A stretch of DNA of 64,000 nt from Accumulibacter sp. (GCA_017302455.1 JAFLDO010000001.1:124001-188000); one strand, 5' to 3'. Positions 33,082-43,244 are shown, counted from the first letter of the stretch. Made by a program: numbers and translations. Notes: a model not told the origin generated them from the sequence alone.

Positions 33082-34252
33082 GTCGCGCCGGCGGTCTGGT
33101 CCGCAGGATGGCAAGCGCCGACACGCCGACTAGCAGGCCCCAGAAGGCGGAGCCGATGCCGGCGAGCGCAATTCCCGACGCGGTGACAAGGAAAGTCAGT
33201 AGCGCTGGTTCGCGTTCGCTCTCGTTGCCCAGCGCCGCCGCCAGACCGCTGCCGATCGTGCCGAGGAGGGCCAGGCCGGCAATCGCCAGGATAAGTTCCT
33301 TGGGGAAAGCCAGGAAGAGCGAGCCGACGGTCGCCCCGAACAGCCCGATCAGCAGGTAGAACGCACCGGCGGCCATGGCGGCGACGTAGCGCCTGGCGGG
33401 GTCTTCATGCGCTTCGCGGCCCATGCAGATCGCCGCAGTGATCGCCGCCAGGTTGAGGGCAAAGCCGCCGAAGGGAGCCAGGAGGAGGTTGGCCGCACCG
33501 GTCCAGCCGATCAGCGGCGAGATCGGCACCTGGTAGCCGGAAGCGCGGATCACGGCGACGCCGGGAACGTTCTGCGAGGCCATGGTGACCACATACAAGG
33601 GCAGGGCGACACCGACCAGCGCCTGCCACGAGAACTCCGGCACCGTGAATACCGGCGTCGCCAGCTCGAGACGGACGTCGTCGACGCGCAGCAGCCCCTG
33701 CGTCGCCGCCAGGACGATGCCGAGCAGCAGGGTGACGACGATGGCGTAGCGCGGCAGCAGCCGGCGGCAGATCAGATAGGCGCAGAACATGGGAAAGACC
33801 AGGGCGAACTGGCTTCGCATGGCCGCAAAGGCGTCGAGTCCGAAGCGCAGGAGAACGCCGGCGAGCATGCCCGAGGCGATGGAGATCGGAATCCGGCCGA
33901 TCATTCGTTCGAACCAGCCGCTGAACCCCGACAGCGTGATCAACGCCGCCGAGACGAGGAAGGCGCCGACGGCCTCGCCCATCGACACGCCGGCCGCGCT
34001 GGTGATCAGCATTGCCGCACCGGGCGTGGACCAGGCCGTCAGGACCGGCACGCGGAAGCGCATTGACAACACGATACTGGTCAGGCCCATGCCCACCCCC
34101 AGGGCACACATCCACGAGGCGATCTCGGCAGCGCTCGCGTGCAGCGTTTGGGCGGCCTGGAAGACGATCACCGCCGAGCTGGTGAAGCCGACGAGCACGG
34201 CGACGAAGCCAGCAATCACGGCCGAAGCGGAGAACTCCTTGAGCAGTCGCAT
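33077..34252 (-). CDS. benE: BenE-family benzoate/H+ symporter-like transporter
   Basis: 391 residues, about 12 hydrophobic segments, the normal BenE/YdcO size. The opening SASAVIAGFVAVLVGFTSSA and the segment TAWSTPGAAML are family hallmarks, the latter within the nucleobase-transporter-like core. BenE imports benzoate in Acinetobacter, but YdcO-type relatives have undefined substrates, and no aromatic catabolic genes lie nearby. Confidence 0.88.
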   Translation of the reverse strand: MRLLKEFSASAVIAGFVAVLVGFTSSAVIVFQAAQTLHASAAEIASWMCALGVGMGLTSIVLSMRFRVPVLTAWSTPGAAMLITSAAGVSMGEAVGAFLVSAALITLSGFSGWFERMIGRIPISIASGMLAGVLLRFGLDAFAAMRSQFALVFPMFCAYLICRRLLPRYAIVVTLLLGIVLAATQGLLRVDDVRLELATPVFTVPEFSWQALVGVALPLYVVTMASQNVPGVAVIRASGYQVPISPLIGWTGAANLLLAPFGGFALNLAAITAAICMGREAHEDPARRYVAAMAAGAFYLLIGLFGATVGSLFLAFPKELILAIAGLALLGTIGSGLAAALGNESEREPALLTFLVTASGIALAGIGSAFWGLLVGVSALAILRTRPPARP

Positions 34253-34317
34253 CGTTCTTGTCGTGGTCTCTTGCAGCGGGCACCTGGCGGGCGCCCAGGG
34301 GAGTCAGTCGAACGGTT

Positions 34318-35190
34318 TCAGGTCCGGCCCGCCTTGCGCAGTGCTTCGCGAATCTGCGGCAAGGCGGCCTGGGCGGCCTTCTCGCCCTCGAGGATGGCGT
34401 CGTGACGGGCCTGGAAATCGGTCGAGCCGACGCTGCCGACCTGCGGGCGAATCACCACGTCGGCTTCCTTGAGTTCGTAGCGAGCCAGGCTCTGGCCCAT
34501 GATCGTGAACGTCTGCATCAGGATGTCGAGCGTGCTGCGTACCGGCTGGTTGCCGGGCCGCGCCGAGATGTCGACGGCGATGATCACATCGCCACCCATC
34601 TGGCGCGCCGCGCGAACCGGAATCAGGCTGCTCAGGCCGCCGTCGACGTATTCGCGTCCGCTCACCTTGACCGGCTGGAAGACGCCCGGTACCGTCGCTG
34701 AAGCGCGCACCGCGATGCCGGTGTTGCCGGTACGGAAGACGATACTCTCGCCGCTGTGCAGATCGGTGGCGACCGCGCCAAACGGTTTCTTCAGGGACTC
34801 GAGCGGCCGCTGGCCGACGGCATCGTTGACGAACTGCTGCAGCGACTCGCCCTTGAGGACACCGCGATCGGGCAGCGACCAGTCGCTGATCTTCGATTCA
34901 TCGAGCCGGTGCGCCAGCTTCTGCAGCTCGAAACCGTTGTTGCCGGCCGCGTAAAGGGCGCCGACCACCGCCCCGGCGCTGGTGCCGGTGATGATGTCGG
35001 GAAAGATTCCCTGACTTTCCAGCGCCTTGATCACGCCGACGTGCGCAAAGCCGCGCGCCGCGCCGCCGCCGAGCGCCAGTGCCAGCTTGACGGGTTTGGC
35101 CACCGGCGGCGGCGTGGGGGTGCCGGCACAACCGCCCAGGGCAGCGATGGCGAGCGTGGCAGCAAACAGCAAGTAACGACGCATGGGCAT
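34318..35190 (-). CDS. Patatin-like phospholipase lipoprotein (RssA-like)
   Basis: 290 residues. An N-terminal lipobox (LAIAALGGC) marks a lipoprotein. The catalytic patatin set is complete: oxyanion loop GGGAARG, nucleophile elbow GTSAG and the dyad Asp in YVDGGLSSLIP. Such proteins hydrolyse acyl esters of phospholipids; lipidation suggests action at the outer membrane or periplasm. Starts at 35190 or 35184 are equally possible. Same strand as benE, 65 bases apart. Confidence 0.88.
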   Translation of the reverse strand: MPMRRYLLFAATLAIAALGGCAGTPTPPPVAKPVKLALALGGGAARGFAHVGVIKALESQGIFPDIITGTSAGAVVGALYAAGNNGFELQKLAHRLDESKISDWSLPDRGVLKGESLQQFVNDAVGQRPLESLKKPFGAVATDLHSGESIVFRTGNTGIAVRASATVPGVFQPVKVSGREYVDGGLSSLIPVRAARQMGGDVIIAVDISARPGNQPVRSTLDILMQTFTIMGQSLARYELKEADVVIRPQVGSVGSTDFQARHDAILEGEKAAQAALPQIREALRKAGRT

Positions 35191-35439
35191 CCGTTCTACA
35201 GGTATCGGTTTTCGCGAGTGGAAAATCCCGGCGTGGTGCGCTGGGCAGGCCGCCGACGTCCGCTAGCGCTGTTGCCACGATGGCGAGCGAGTTGAAGCGA
35301 GTGGCAATGGTACGACTAATTTCGGTTCGAAGTCGGCGATCAGCCCGGCGCGGCGTCCTGCTCGGAGGAGCCGGGCCCACCCCCTTCCGGGGGCATGCCG
35401 CGCTGACCAAGGCTGCACCCCCGATTTCGAACCCCGACG

Positions 35440-35456
35440 TGTCGACGATTTTTACA
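35440..35456 (+). promoter_or_regulatory. 17-bp motif TGTCGACGATTTTTACA (copy B)
   Basis: Same length and ends as the motif at 22109; it differs from copy C by one base. About 265 bases upstream of the sigma-54 promoter. Confidence 0.5.
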
Positions 35457-35610
35457 TCCGCCTGCGCTGCCATAACGGGCTTGGCGGGCACCTACCCCTC
35501 GCCGCCGCCAAAACGGCCGGGACAAGTATGAGGTGACGGCACGCGTGGGCACGAATCCTTGCTACAGGTGGGATTCAGCCCAGAGGGACCAGTCAACGCG
35601 CACCCATGGA

Positions 35611-35627
35611 TGTCGACGAATTTTACA
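35611..35627 (+). promoter_or_regulatory. 17-bp motif TGTCGACGAATTTTACA (copy C)
   Basis: Third copy of the shared dyad, about 95 bases upstream of the sigma-54 promoter and thus in enhancer range. Confidence 0.55.
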
Positions 35628-35721
35628 CGTTTGCTCGCGAATCGCCATCCAGACCTCGGCGACTCGCTCAGGAGGTGTAAACCACTTTTTAAATACGGCT
35701 ATAGCAAAATAGTTCTGCTAG

Positions 35722-35736
35722 GGGCATGGCTTATGC
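35722..35736 (+). promoter_or_regulatory. Sigma-54-type promoter GGGCATGGCTTATGC
   Basis: GG at 35723-35724 and GC at 35735-35736 are spaced by exactly 10 bases. GGCATG and ATGC match the RpoN consensus less well than the promoter at 22179 but keep the invariant pairs. Confidence 0.55.
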
Positions 35737-35959
35737 TTGTCGTTCGGTGGGAAAACCATCGCCCTCAACGAGTGGATCTGGACAGCACGATTGGTTCGGT
35801 CGTTTTCGGCGCCGTTCGATTTGCGCATTCTGGGGAGGAGTCATGAACGAATTCTGGTGACTGGAACACTTCTCACTTGGTCTGTCGGGCCTCGAGTAAT
35901 CGAAGCTACCACTGGTTGGAAAATCAGATACTTTTCAAGGAAATGCAAGGGAACTGATC

Positions 35960-37240
35960 ATGAACACGAAGAAGAGCATCACGAAGCTGGCATTGGCCGT
36001 TACCCTGGTGTGTGCCGCTTTCGGTACAAGCAGCGCCCAGGCGGCAACGGACGCCGAGATCGTTACCGCCATCGACAAGAGTCTTGCGTACCTGCACGCC
36101 CAACAACAAGCGGGCGGCAACTGGAGCTATTGGGGTGGTACCTATGACGATGCCGCCACCGGTGCCGCCGCGTATGCGATGCTCACCCAGAAAAGCCACT
36201 GGGGAAGCAACGCGGCGGCCTATCAGGCCGATGTGGACAAGGCCATCAGGTTTCTTCTCAACAACGCCCTTGGGGCGACCGTCAGCACCAGAAACGATGC
36301 CGTAAACATCTGCCCCGGCGGTGGTAGCTGCGCCGCGGCCTACTGGTACGGCAACGGCGAAAGCAGCTATACCACCGGACTGATCGCGCCGGCGATTGCC
36401 CTCTACGCGGCGGGAAATCCGGCGGGTGTATCGAGCGCCACCAGCGGGCCTTTGGTGGGCAAGACCTGGGGCGATATTGCACAGAGCATCAACAACACAT
36501 GGGCGGCAAGCCAGAGTACCGCCAACCAGGGTGCCTTGATAGGCGGCTGGCGTTATGGCCTCAACGACGGCTACGACTCAGATATGTCGACGACGCAATG
36601 GGGGATCATTTCCCTGGCCTATGACAAGACCCTGGGGGCAAGTCAGCCCGCCATTCTCAACACCGATCTCGCCAAATGGCTTGCTTTTGCTCAAGATCCG
36701 ACATCGGGTGCAGGGTGCTACCAGGGACCTGGTAGTGGCCTTTGCGATCACGCCGACACCGGCGGCCTTCTGGTCGGCCTGGGCCTGATCGGAAAACCCG
36801 TCAGCGATGGCGCTGTCCAGAAGGCACTGAGTTTTGTAAACAGCAACTGGCGAGACGCCGGCAGCGGCTGGTACGGCAACTTCGGGCACCCCTATGCCAT
36901 GTGGTCGATCTACAAGGGTCTTGAAACGAACATCGGGCTCACTGACACAGCAACCATTACGAATCTTCGGCCCGGCGACTGTGGCGGCGATAGGGGCACG
37001 GATTGCAACTGGTGGCAGGACTATAACGAATGGTTGGTCAGTAATCAGAGGACTGATGGAAGCTGGGCTGGCGCTGATTATTGGACCGATCCGCTGGCGA
37101 CTGCCTTCTATCTGCCCATCCTGGGTGGCACCGTGATTCCCGATGGTGGCGACACGCCCGAACCCGGTACGCTGGCGCTATTGGCCGGCGCTCTGCTCGG
37201 CATGAGGTCGCTGCGGAGGAAGGGCAACACCCGGAGCTGA
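35960..37240 (+). CDS. PEP-CTERM protein with prenyltransferase/terpene-cyclase-like alpha-toroid repeats
   Basis: 426 residues: signal peptide (to about 28), then repeated units of the type GxW-(aromatic/Gly)-D/T-A (GNWSYWGG, GGWRYGLNDGYDSDMSTTQW, SGWYGNFGHPYAMWSIYKGL, DGSWAGADYWTDPLATAFYL) as in alpha/alpha toroids of squalene cyclases and prenyltransferases. The C-terminus is a PEP-CTERM signal (TPEPGTLALLAGALLG, then RSLRRK). The cyclase DxDD acid motif is absent, so a binding or structural role at the surface is more likely than cyclisation. RpoN-type regulation is suggested by the upstream elements. Confidence 0.82.
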   Translation: MNTKKSITKLALAVTLVCAAFGTSSAQAATDAEIVTAIDKSLAYLHAQQQAGGNWSYWGGTYDDAATGAAAYAMLTQKSHWGSNAAAYQADVDKAIRFLLNNALGATVSTRNDAVNICPGGGSCAAAYWYGNGESSYTTGLIAPAIALYAAGNPAGVSSATSGPLVGKTWGDIAQSINNTWAASQSTANQGALIGGWRYGLNDGYDSDMSTTQWGIISLAYDKTLGASQPAILNTDLAKWLAFAQDPTSGAGCYQGPGSGLCDHADTGGLLVGLGLIGKPVSDGAVQKALSFVNSNWRDAGSGWYGNFGHPYAMWSIYKGLETNIGLTDTATITNLRPGDCGGDRGTDCNWWQDYNEWLVSNQRTDGSWAGADYWTDPLATAFYLPILGGTVIPDGGDTPEPGTLALLAGALLGMRSLRRKGNTRS

Positions 37241-37262
37241 TAGATCGTCTGCCGCAGGCGCC

Positions 37263-37292
37263 AAGGGCGGGGAGACCCGCCCTTGTCTATCG
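37263..37292 (+). terminator. Rho-independent-like terminator
   Basis: Perfect 9-bp stem AAGGGCGGG / CCCGCCCTT with GAGA loop, 22 bases after the PEP-CTERM gene. The following T-tract (GTCTAT) is weak. Confidence 0.7.
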
Positions 37293-37418
37293 TGCGTATC
37301 GATTGCGGAGCTTGGTTGGCTTTTCGGTATTCTGGAGGCGGTCCCGCAGGCTCTGCCCCCGGACGGGCGCTCCTCGGTGTATCCTCCGGTTCTCGCAGAC
37401 TATGGGAGAGCACGAATC

Positions 37419-38801
37419 ATGGCCGTAGCGCCGGAAACCGCCATCATGGCTTTGTATTGTGACTTCGAGAACGTGGCACTTGGCGTACGCGACGCGAAGT
37501 ACGACAAGTTCGACATCAAGCCGGTCCTCGAACGTCTGCTGCTCAAAGGCAGTATCGTTGTCAAGAAGGCCTACTGTGACTGGGAGCGCTACAAGGGCTT
37601 CAAGTCGACCATGCACGAAGCGAGTTTCGAGCTGATCGAAATTCCGCACCTGCGTCAATCGGGCAAGAACTCGGCCGACATCCGGCTCGTCGTCGATGCG
37701 CTGGACCTGTGCTACACCAAGTCGCATGTCGATACCTTCGTGATCATCAGCGGCGACTCGGACTTTTCACCGCTGGTCTCGAAGCTGCGCGAGAACGCCA
37801 AGTACGTGATCGGCGTCGGCGTCAAACAGTCCACTTCCGATCTGTTGATCGGCAACTGCGACGAATTCATCTTCTACGACGATCTGGTGCGCGAGAGCCA
37901 GCGGGCGGCGCGGCGTGATTCCCGAGAGGCTCAAGCCGTGGTCAGGCGCTCGCCGGAAGAGGATGCGCAGCGCAAGGCCGAGTTGGAAGCGCGGCGGAGC
38001 AAGGCGATCGAACTGGCTGTGGCCACTTTTGATGCGCTCGTCGCCGAGCGCGGCGACAGCAGCAAGATCTGGGCGTCGATGCTCAAGGAAGCGATCAAGC
38101 GGCGCAAGCCCGATTTCAGCGAGTCGTATTACGGCTTCCGCGCGTTCGGCAACCTGCTCGAGGAAGCGCAGGCACGCGGCCTGCTGGAGATCGGTCGGGA
38201 CGAGAAGTCGGGCACTTATGTGTTCCGCAGCAACGGCATCGCGGCGCGGGCGGAGTTGCCCGTCGAGATGGCGGCCGAGCCGACACCGGGCACCGGCGCC
38301 GAGCTGCACAGCGAAGGGATTCCCGGCGAGGTGACGGCGGCTGAACCGGCCGATACGCGCCGGAAAGGGCAGGGCCGGCGCAAGGCAGGGGAGAAGGTGG
38401 GCCGACGTTCCCGCGGCGAGGCCAGAGAAGTCAAGGAAGAAGCCGGAGCAGCCGAATCCGGCGAGCCGGCCCGCGAAGCCACGCCGTTCGGCGACGGCGA
38501 GTCGGCACCCTTGCCCGACCGGCCTGAGTCCGTCGAGGAGCGTGGACCAGCAGAGGCACCGATGCCGACAGCGGGCTTCGCGTTCGTGGAGGACAGGTCG
38601 CTGGTGGTCACCGATTCAGGACCGGCGAGCACCAGCGAACTGGCGCCGCCGCCAGAGACGGCAACCGAAATCGAGGACAGGCCTGTCACCAACGCTGGAG
38701 CCGAGGCCGAGGCGGAAGCGGAGGCCAGCAAACCTGCCAAGAAACCGGCGAGTCGCAGTCGCCGCCCACGCAAGCCCAAGGAAGCGCCGGAAAGCGCCTA
38801 G
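37419..38801 (+). CDS. NYN-domain RNase with LOTUS/OST-HTH domain
   Basis: 460 residues from ATG 37419 (GGGAGAG ribosome site, 8-base spacer). The NYN (PIN-like) nuclease at ~8-155 has the acidic site: D15 and N18 in YCDFENVA, D87 in SADIRLVVDAL, D113 and D115 in ISGDSDFSPL. A LOTUS/OST-HTH domain follows at ~195-270 (SKIWASMLKEAIKRRKPDF). The remaining ~190 residues are a disordered acidic/basic tail ending in KPxKKPASRSRRPRKPK. NYN-LOTUS pairs (MARF1/LabA-like) bind and cut RNA. Cellular role in bacteria is mostly unknown. Confidence 0.88.
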   Translation: MAVAPETAIMALYCDFENVALGVRDAKYDKFDIKPVLERLLLKGSIVVKKAYCDWERYKGFKSTMHEASFELIEIPHLRQSGKNSADIRLVVDALDLCYTKSHVDTFVIISGDSDFSPLVSKLRENAKYVIGVGVKQSTSDLLIGNCDEFIFYDDLVRESQRAARRDSREAQAVVRRSPEEDAQRKAELEARRSKAIELAVATFDALVAERGDSSKIWASMLKEAIKRRKPDFSESYYGFRAFGNLLEEAQARGLLEIGRDEKSGTYVFRSNGIAARAELPVEMAAEPTPGTGAELHSEGIPGEVTAAEPADTRRKGQGRRKAGEKVGRRSRGEAREVKEEAGAAESGEPAREATPFGDGESAPLPDRPESVEERGPAEAPMPTAGFAFVEDRSLVVTDSGPASTSELAPPPETATEIEDRPVTNAGAEAEAEAEASKPAKKPASRSRRPRKPKEAPESA

Positions 38802-38851
38802 CGGGCAAACCGACGCTGCGCGAGCAGCCGGCCGCCAGGGGTGTGAAAGCA

Positions 38852-38880
38852 AAAAAGCCGCGACTCGCATCGCGGCTTTT
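38852..38880. terminator. Bidirectional rho-independent terminator
   Basis: Inverted repeat AAAAGCCGCGA / TCGCGGCTTTT with a 6-base loop, flanked by A and T runs, so it can end both the NYN gene (plus) and panD (minus), which converge on it. Confidence 0.93.
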
Positions 38881-38904
38881 CCATGGTTGCGGCAGAACCC
38901 GCCT

Positions 38905-39288
38905 TCAGGCAGCGGCCTGCGCCGGGATCTTGCCGGCGGTGCGGACAATGCGGTTCTGGGTGTCGACGTAGATGAGCTGCGGCGCATATTTCGCCAGTTC
39001 GACTTCGTTGTACGCGGCAAAGCTGGCGATGATCAGGATGTCACCCGGCGCGGCGCGTCGTGCGGCCGAACCATTCACCGAAATGACTCCGGATCCTCGC
39101 TCGGCGCGCAGGGCGTAGGTCGTGAAGCGCTCACCGTTATTGACGTTCCAGATGTCGATCTGTTCGTATTCACGGATGTTTGCCGCCTCGAGAAGGTCCT
39201 CGTCGATCGCGCATGACCCTTCATAGTGAAGCTCGGCATGCGTGGCGCTTACGCGGTGCAGCTTCGACTTCAGCATTGTTCTCTGCAT
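38905..39288 (-). CDS. panD: Aspartate 1-decarboxylase
   Basis: 127 residues, normal length. It makes beta-alanine from aspartate for pantothenate. The self-cleavage site YEGSC is intact, with Gly24-Ser25 giving the pyruvoyl group on Ser25, after the typical [20 protein letters not shown] start. Downstream of panB and panC on the same strand, so the complete route to pantothenate from ketoisovalerate and aspartate, apart from ketopantoate reductase (panE/ilvC), is together here. Confidence 0.97.
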   Translation of the reverse strand: MQRTMLKSKLHRVSATHAELHYEGSCAIDEDLLEAANIREYEQIDIWNVNNGERFTTYALRAERGSGVISVNGSAARRAAPGDILIIASFAAYNEVELAKYAPQLIYVDTQNRIVRTAGKIPAQAAA

Positions 39289-39345
39289 GGAATCACCAGT
39301 TCGGAGTGGGGGGGGAAGCGCATTGTAGCGACTAATGGCCGCCTG

Positions 39346-40197
<852 letters not shown>

Positions 40198-40201
40198 TCA
40201 G

Positions 40202-41014
40202 TCAGTAACAGTTTTCCGGACCGGGGAAGCTGCCGTCCTTGACGGCATTGACGTAGGCGGCGATGGCGCCGGCGATGGACGTCTGCCCGGCCATGAAGTT
40301 CCTGACGAAGCGTGCCTTCTTGCCGGCGGAAACGTCCAGCATGTCGTGCAGGACCAGCACCTGTCCGGAGCACTCCCGACTGGCGCCGATGCCGATGGTA
40401 GGGATGGTCAGCCGGCCGGTCACTTCAGCAGCCAGCGCCTGCGGGATGGCCTCGAGGACGATCAGCCCGGCACCCGCCTCCTGTTGAGCCAGCGCATCGG
40501 CGATCAAACGGGCGGCGCCGGAATCGTCCCGCCCCTGGACGCGGTAGCCACCAAGCTGGTGAACCGATTGCGGGGTCAGCCCGACGTGCGCGCATACCGG
40601 GATGCCTCGGGCGGTCAGAAAGCGTGTCGTTTCCGCCAATTCGACACCGCCTTCGATCTTGACCATCTGCGCGCCAGCAGCCATCAGCGTGACGGCGTTG
40701 CGCAGCGCACGCTGCGGGCTCTCCTGGAAGCTGCCGAAAGGCATGTCGGCGATCACCAGCGGGCGCCGGCTGCCGCGCGCGACGCTGGCCGTGTGGTAGG
40801 CGATGTCGGACAGGGTCACCGGCAGCGTCGAGTCATGGCCTTGCAGGACCATGCCGAGCGAGTCGCCGATCAACAAGGCGTCGACACCGACCGCATCGCA
40901 GACCACCGCGAAGCTGGCGTCGTAGCAGGTGAGGACCGCGATCTTCTCGCCATTGACGCGCATCCGGGCGAGATCGAGCTGCGTCAGCCGGCGCGTCGCA
41001 ACGTGGGTGGACAT
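40202..41014 (-). CDS. panB: 3-methyl-2-oxobutanoate hydroxymethyltransferase
   Basis: 270 residues. The TIM-barrel enzyme signature is seen: [38 protein letters not shown] (metal-binding Asp), MVKIEGG and [14 protein letters not shown]. It transfers a one-carbon unit from methylene-THF to alpha-ketoisovalerate to give ketopantoate. First gene of panBCD here. Confidence 0.97.
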   Translation of the reverse strand: MSTHVATRRLTQLDLARMRVNGEKIAVLTCYDASFAVVCDAVGVDALLIGDSLGMVLQGHDSTLPVTLSDIAYHTASVARGSRRPLVIADMPFGSFQESPQRALRNAVTLMAAGAQMVKIEGGVELAETTRFLTARGIPVCAHVGLTPQSVHQLGGYRVQGRDDSGAARLIADALAQQEAGAGLIVLEAIPQALAAEVTGRLTIPTIGIGASRECSGQVLVLHDMLDVSAGKKARFVRNFMAGQTSIAGAIAAYVNAVKDGSFPGPENCY

Positions 41015-41047
41015 GGGTTTGCTCTCCGGGTTTGAGATAGTGGCGCG

Positions 41048-42169
41048 TCAGCGTGCGCGGACAAGCGAGTCGGGTCTGGCGTCGCCGTCACAAGCCATCC
41101 GTTCGAGGTTCTGCAGAACCAGCATGCTGGCAGCTTCCATCTGCTCGATCGCATCGACGCCGGCAGAAAGATCGCCGGCATGCAATGCCTCGACAGCGGC
41201 ACGGCCCTGCCGATGAACGTCGATGTGAGGCTTCTCCAGCCCTCGATAGCCATCAAGCTGCGAGAAGCAGGTCTTGCCCTCGCCCTCATAATACCATTTG
41301 CCCAGACGGCAGCCGGTGTGCGTGGCGAGGTCGTCGGCACGCTTGTCGGACGTGTTGAGGAAAACCTGATAGATGTCGAACTTGAATAGCAGATGATCGA
41401 TCTTGGCCAACTCGACAAGACTGCGCAGCGCAGCCAGACCGATGGTCTGCTCCATTTTCTGGGCGAGCGCGGTGATCCCGCCGATCGTCGATGAAGCCTG
41501 CCGGCCCTGCTCGCTGAACGAGTCCGACTGCTCGGCAAGGTTGCCGATACTGCTCTGGGCGGAGGCAGTTTCACCCTGGATGGTGGTCACCAGTTGCGAA
41601 ATGTCACTGGTCGCGTGCGTGGTGCGGTCGGCAAGTTTGCGAACCTCATCGGCGACCACGGCAAAGCCGCGGCCGGCCTCGCCTGCGCGAGCAGCTTCTA
41701 TCGCGGCGTTGAGCGCCAGCAGGTTGGTCTGGTCGGCGATTTCCTTGATCAGATGCACGATGCCGCCGATCTTCTGGGTGCTGCCCTGCAGGCCAAGGAT
41801 CTTGCCCAGAGCGTCGCGCGAGTCTTCGGCGAGCCGGTTCAACTCGCTGCTGATTGCCTGTACCAACTCGCGACTGCTGGAGGCCAGGCCGGCCGCGGCC
41901 ACCGTTTCCTGCTGCTCGTCACGCAGTCGGTGGGCGAGAGCGGCGAGGGTCTGCTGCGACTCGGCCAGCGATTGTCGATACGAGCGGAACGAAGCAAACA
42001 GCCGTTGCCGATCACGATCGTGGCCTAGCGCCGCAGCCGTCACCTGATCGCCTTGGGCGAGTCGGGAGTGCATCGTCGAAAGCTGGTCACGCAGACCGGC
42101 GTTCTCGGCGGCAAGCTCGTCGACGCGTTGTTGCAGGCTGCGGATCTTCTCCCCACTCCCGAAAATCAT
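41048..42169 (-). CDS. Soluble chemoreceptor with CZB zinc-binding domain
   Basis: 373 residues from ATG 42169 (GGGAG, 6-base spacer); no membrane segments, so it is cytoplasmic. A short N-terminal coiled coil leads to the methyl-accepting signalling hairpin with the invariant tip [20 protein letters not shown], followed by [13 protein letters not shown]. The C-terminus is a CZB domain with its zinc ligands: His in KIDHLLFK, Cys in [13 protein letters not shown] and two His in PHIDVH. CZB receptors such as TlpD sense zinc or hypochlorous acid, and CZB of DgcZ controls cyclic-di-GMP. No che genes are nearby. Confidence 0.92.
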   Translation of the reverse strand: MIFGSGEKIRSLQQRVDELAAENAGLRDQLSTMHSRLAQGDQVTAAALGHDRDRQRLFASFRSYRQSLAESQQTLAALAHRLRDEQQETVAAAGLASSSRELVQAISSELNRLAEDSRDALGKILGLQGSTQKIGGIVHLIKEIADQTNLLALNAAIEAARAGEAGRGFAVVADEVRKLADRTTHATSDISQLVTTIQGETASAQSSIGNLAEQSDSFSEQGRQASSTIGGITALAQKMEQTIGLAALRSLVELAKIDHLLFKFDIYQVFLNTSDKRADDLATHTGCRLGKWYYEGEGKTCFSQLDGYRGLEKPHIDVHRQGRAAVEALHAGDLSAGVDAIEQMEAASMLVLQNLERMACDGDARPDSLVRAR

Positions 42170-42495
42170 CCAATTCTCCCTTTGTTTGACCGAGCCGACC
42201 GGTGTCGCGGGGAGCGAACCGTCAGCGAAGTCGGACGGCGCCAAGGATACACAGAGCAGCGCCAAGATGTTCAAGTTTGCGCGCCTCCAGCAAAAAAATG
42301 CGACTCGCCGCACCCCGGACGAAGGCGACGAGGCGACTGCCCGAGCGGTACCGAGCAAGGCGGCGCGTCAGGCGGTGCGTCAGACGGCATCGCCCGCATG
42401 GACCTGTGGTCCCGGCGTGAAACATCCGGTAACAAGCGGTTACCGACCAATCTGTCCGTGCTGCGTTAAGAGGGTGTGACCTGTCGGAGAACCCC
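42170..42495. other. Intergenic region, chemoreceptor / small lipoprotein
   Basis: About 325 bases between diverging genes. No gene recognised in the overlapping open frames. It must contain both promoters; a GGAG-type site precedes the small lipoprotein. Confidence 0.35.
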
Positions 42496-42726
42496 ATGAA
42501 AACTCTTGTCCTTGCTCTGCTTGCCGCTGCCGGTGTGGCTGGCTGCGTCGTTGTTCCCGCTGAACCGGCGCTCGTTGTCGCCCCTCCGCGTGCCTACATC
42601 AATCCACCGCCGGTGGTGGTCGTCCCGGGAGGGCAGTACTACGGCTACGGCCGAGGCTACGGCTACGGCCGTGGTTATCGCCATGGCTACGGCTATGGGC
42701 CTCCCCGCTACCGTCCTTACTATTGA
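42496..42726 (+). CDS. Small Tyr/Gly-rich lipoprotein
   Basis: 76 residues: signal with lipobox GVAGC (Cys17), a Pro/Val-rich stretch, then repeats GYGRGYGYGRGYRHGYGYG. Similar short YG-rich envelope lipoproteins are common in betaproteobacteria and have no established role; the aromatic-cationic tail could stick to the cell wall or metal ions. Its end overlaps the end of folK by 7 bases. Confidence 0.75.
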   Translation: MKTLVLALLAAAGVAGCVVVPAEPALVVAPPRAYINPPPVVVVPGGQYYGYGRGYGYGRGYRHGYGYGPPRYRPYY

Positions 42727-43244
42727 GTCGGCACTCTTTCGATGCGTTGCATGCTCACCGCCGGTAGCCAGGCCGCGGCGCTGCCGCGACCCGGGATGTG
42801 GCAGTGCGGCGCGATCTCGAGCAAGGGCGCGATGACGAAGGCGCGCAAGTGCATGCGCGGGTGCGGCAGGCTCAGCCGTGGGCTATCGACGATGAGTTGA
42901 TCGTAGAGCAGCAGGTCGAGGTCGAGGGTGCGCGGTGCCTGGTGGAACTCGCGGCGACGACCAAAGCGGCGTTCGACCGAGAACAGCGCATCGAGAAGTC
43001 GCAGCGGTGCCAGTTCGGTCGTCAGGGCGGCGACGGCATTGATGAAATCGGGCTGGCCGCGGATTCCCACCGGCGCCGTGCGGTAAAGCGAGGACAGGTA
43101 CAGCAGACGGGATTCGGGTACGCCGGCGAGCGCATCGCCCGCCGCGCGCACTTGCGCCAACGGGTCGTCGAGGTTGGCCCCGAGAGCGACGAAAGCCAGG
43201 TGTGACGAACTAGCCACGTTGGACCATCGGCGCGTACCTGGCAT
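42720..43244 (-). CDS. folK: 6-hydroxymethyl-dihydropterin pyrophosphokinase
   Basis: 174 residues. HPPK features: LAFVALGANLDDPLAQV at the start, LYRTAPVGIRGQPDFINAVA, and RTLDLDLLLYD with the Mg-binding DLD. It adds pyrophosphate to the pterin in folate synthesis. ATG 43244 or the GTG at 43217 could start it; neither has a strong ribosome site. It follows pcnB on the same strand by about 100 bases, a conserved betaproteobacterial order. Confidence 0.93.
   Translation of the reverse strand: MPGTRRWSNVASSSHLAFVALGANLDDPLAQVRAAGDALAGVPESRLLYLSSLYRTAPVGIRGQPDFINAVAALTTELAPLRLLDALFSVERRFGRRREFHQAPRTLDLDLLLYDQLIVDSPRLSLPHPRMHLRAFVIAPLLEIAPHCHIPGRGSAAAWLPAVSMQRIERVPTQ

Larger units (their letters stand above)
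35191..35959. promoter_or_regulatory. Long regulatory region of the second PEP-CTERM gene
   Basis: About 770 bases without a gene. It contains two copies of the 17-bp PEP-CTERM upstream motif (35440 and 35611), a TTTACAC / GTGTAAA pair (half-sites near 35622 and 35675), and a sigma-54-type promoter (35722-35736). Downstream of that promoter the predicted leader is unusually long, about 210 bases. No small gene is evident. Confidence 0.55.
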
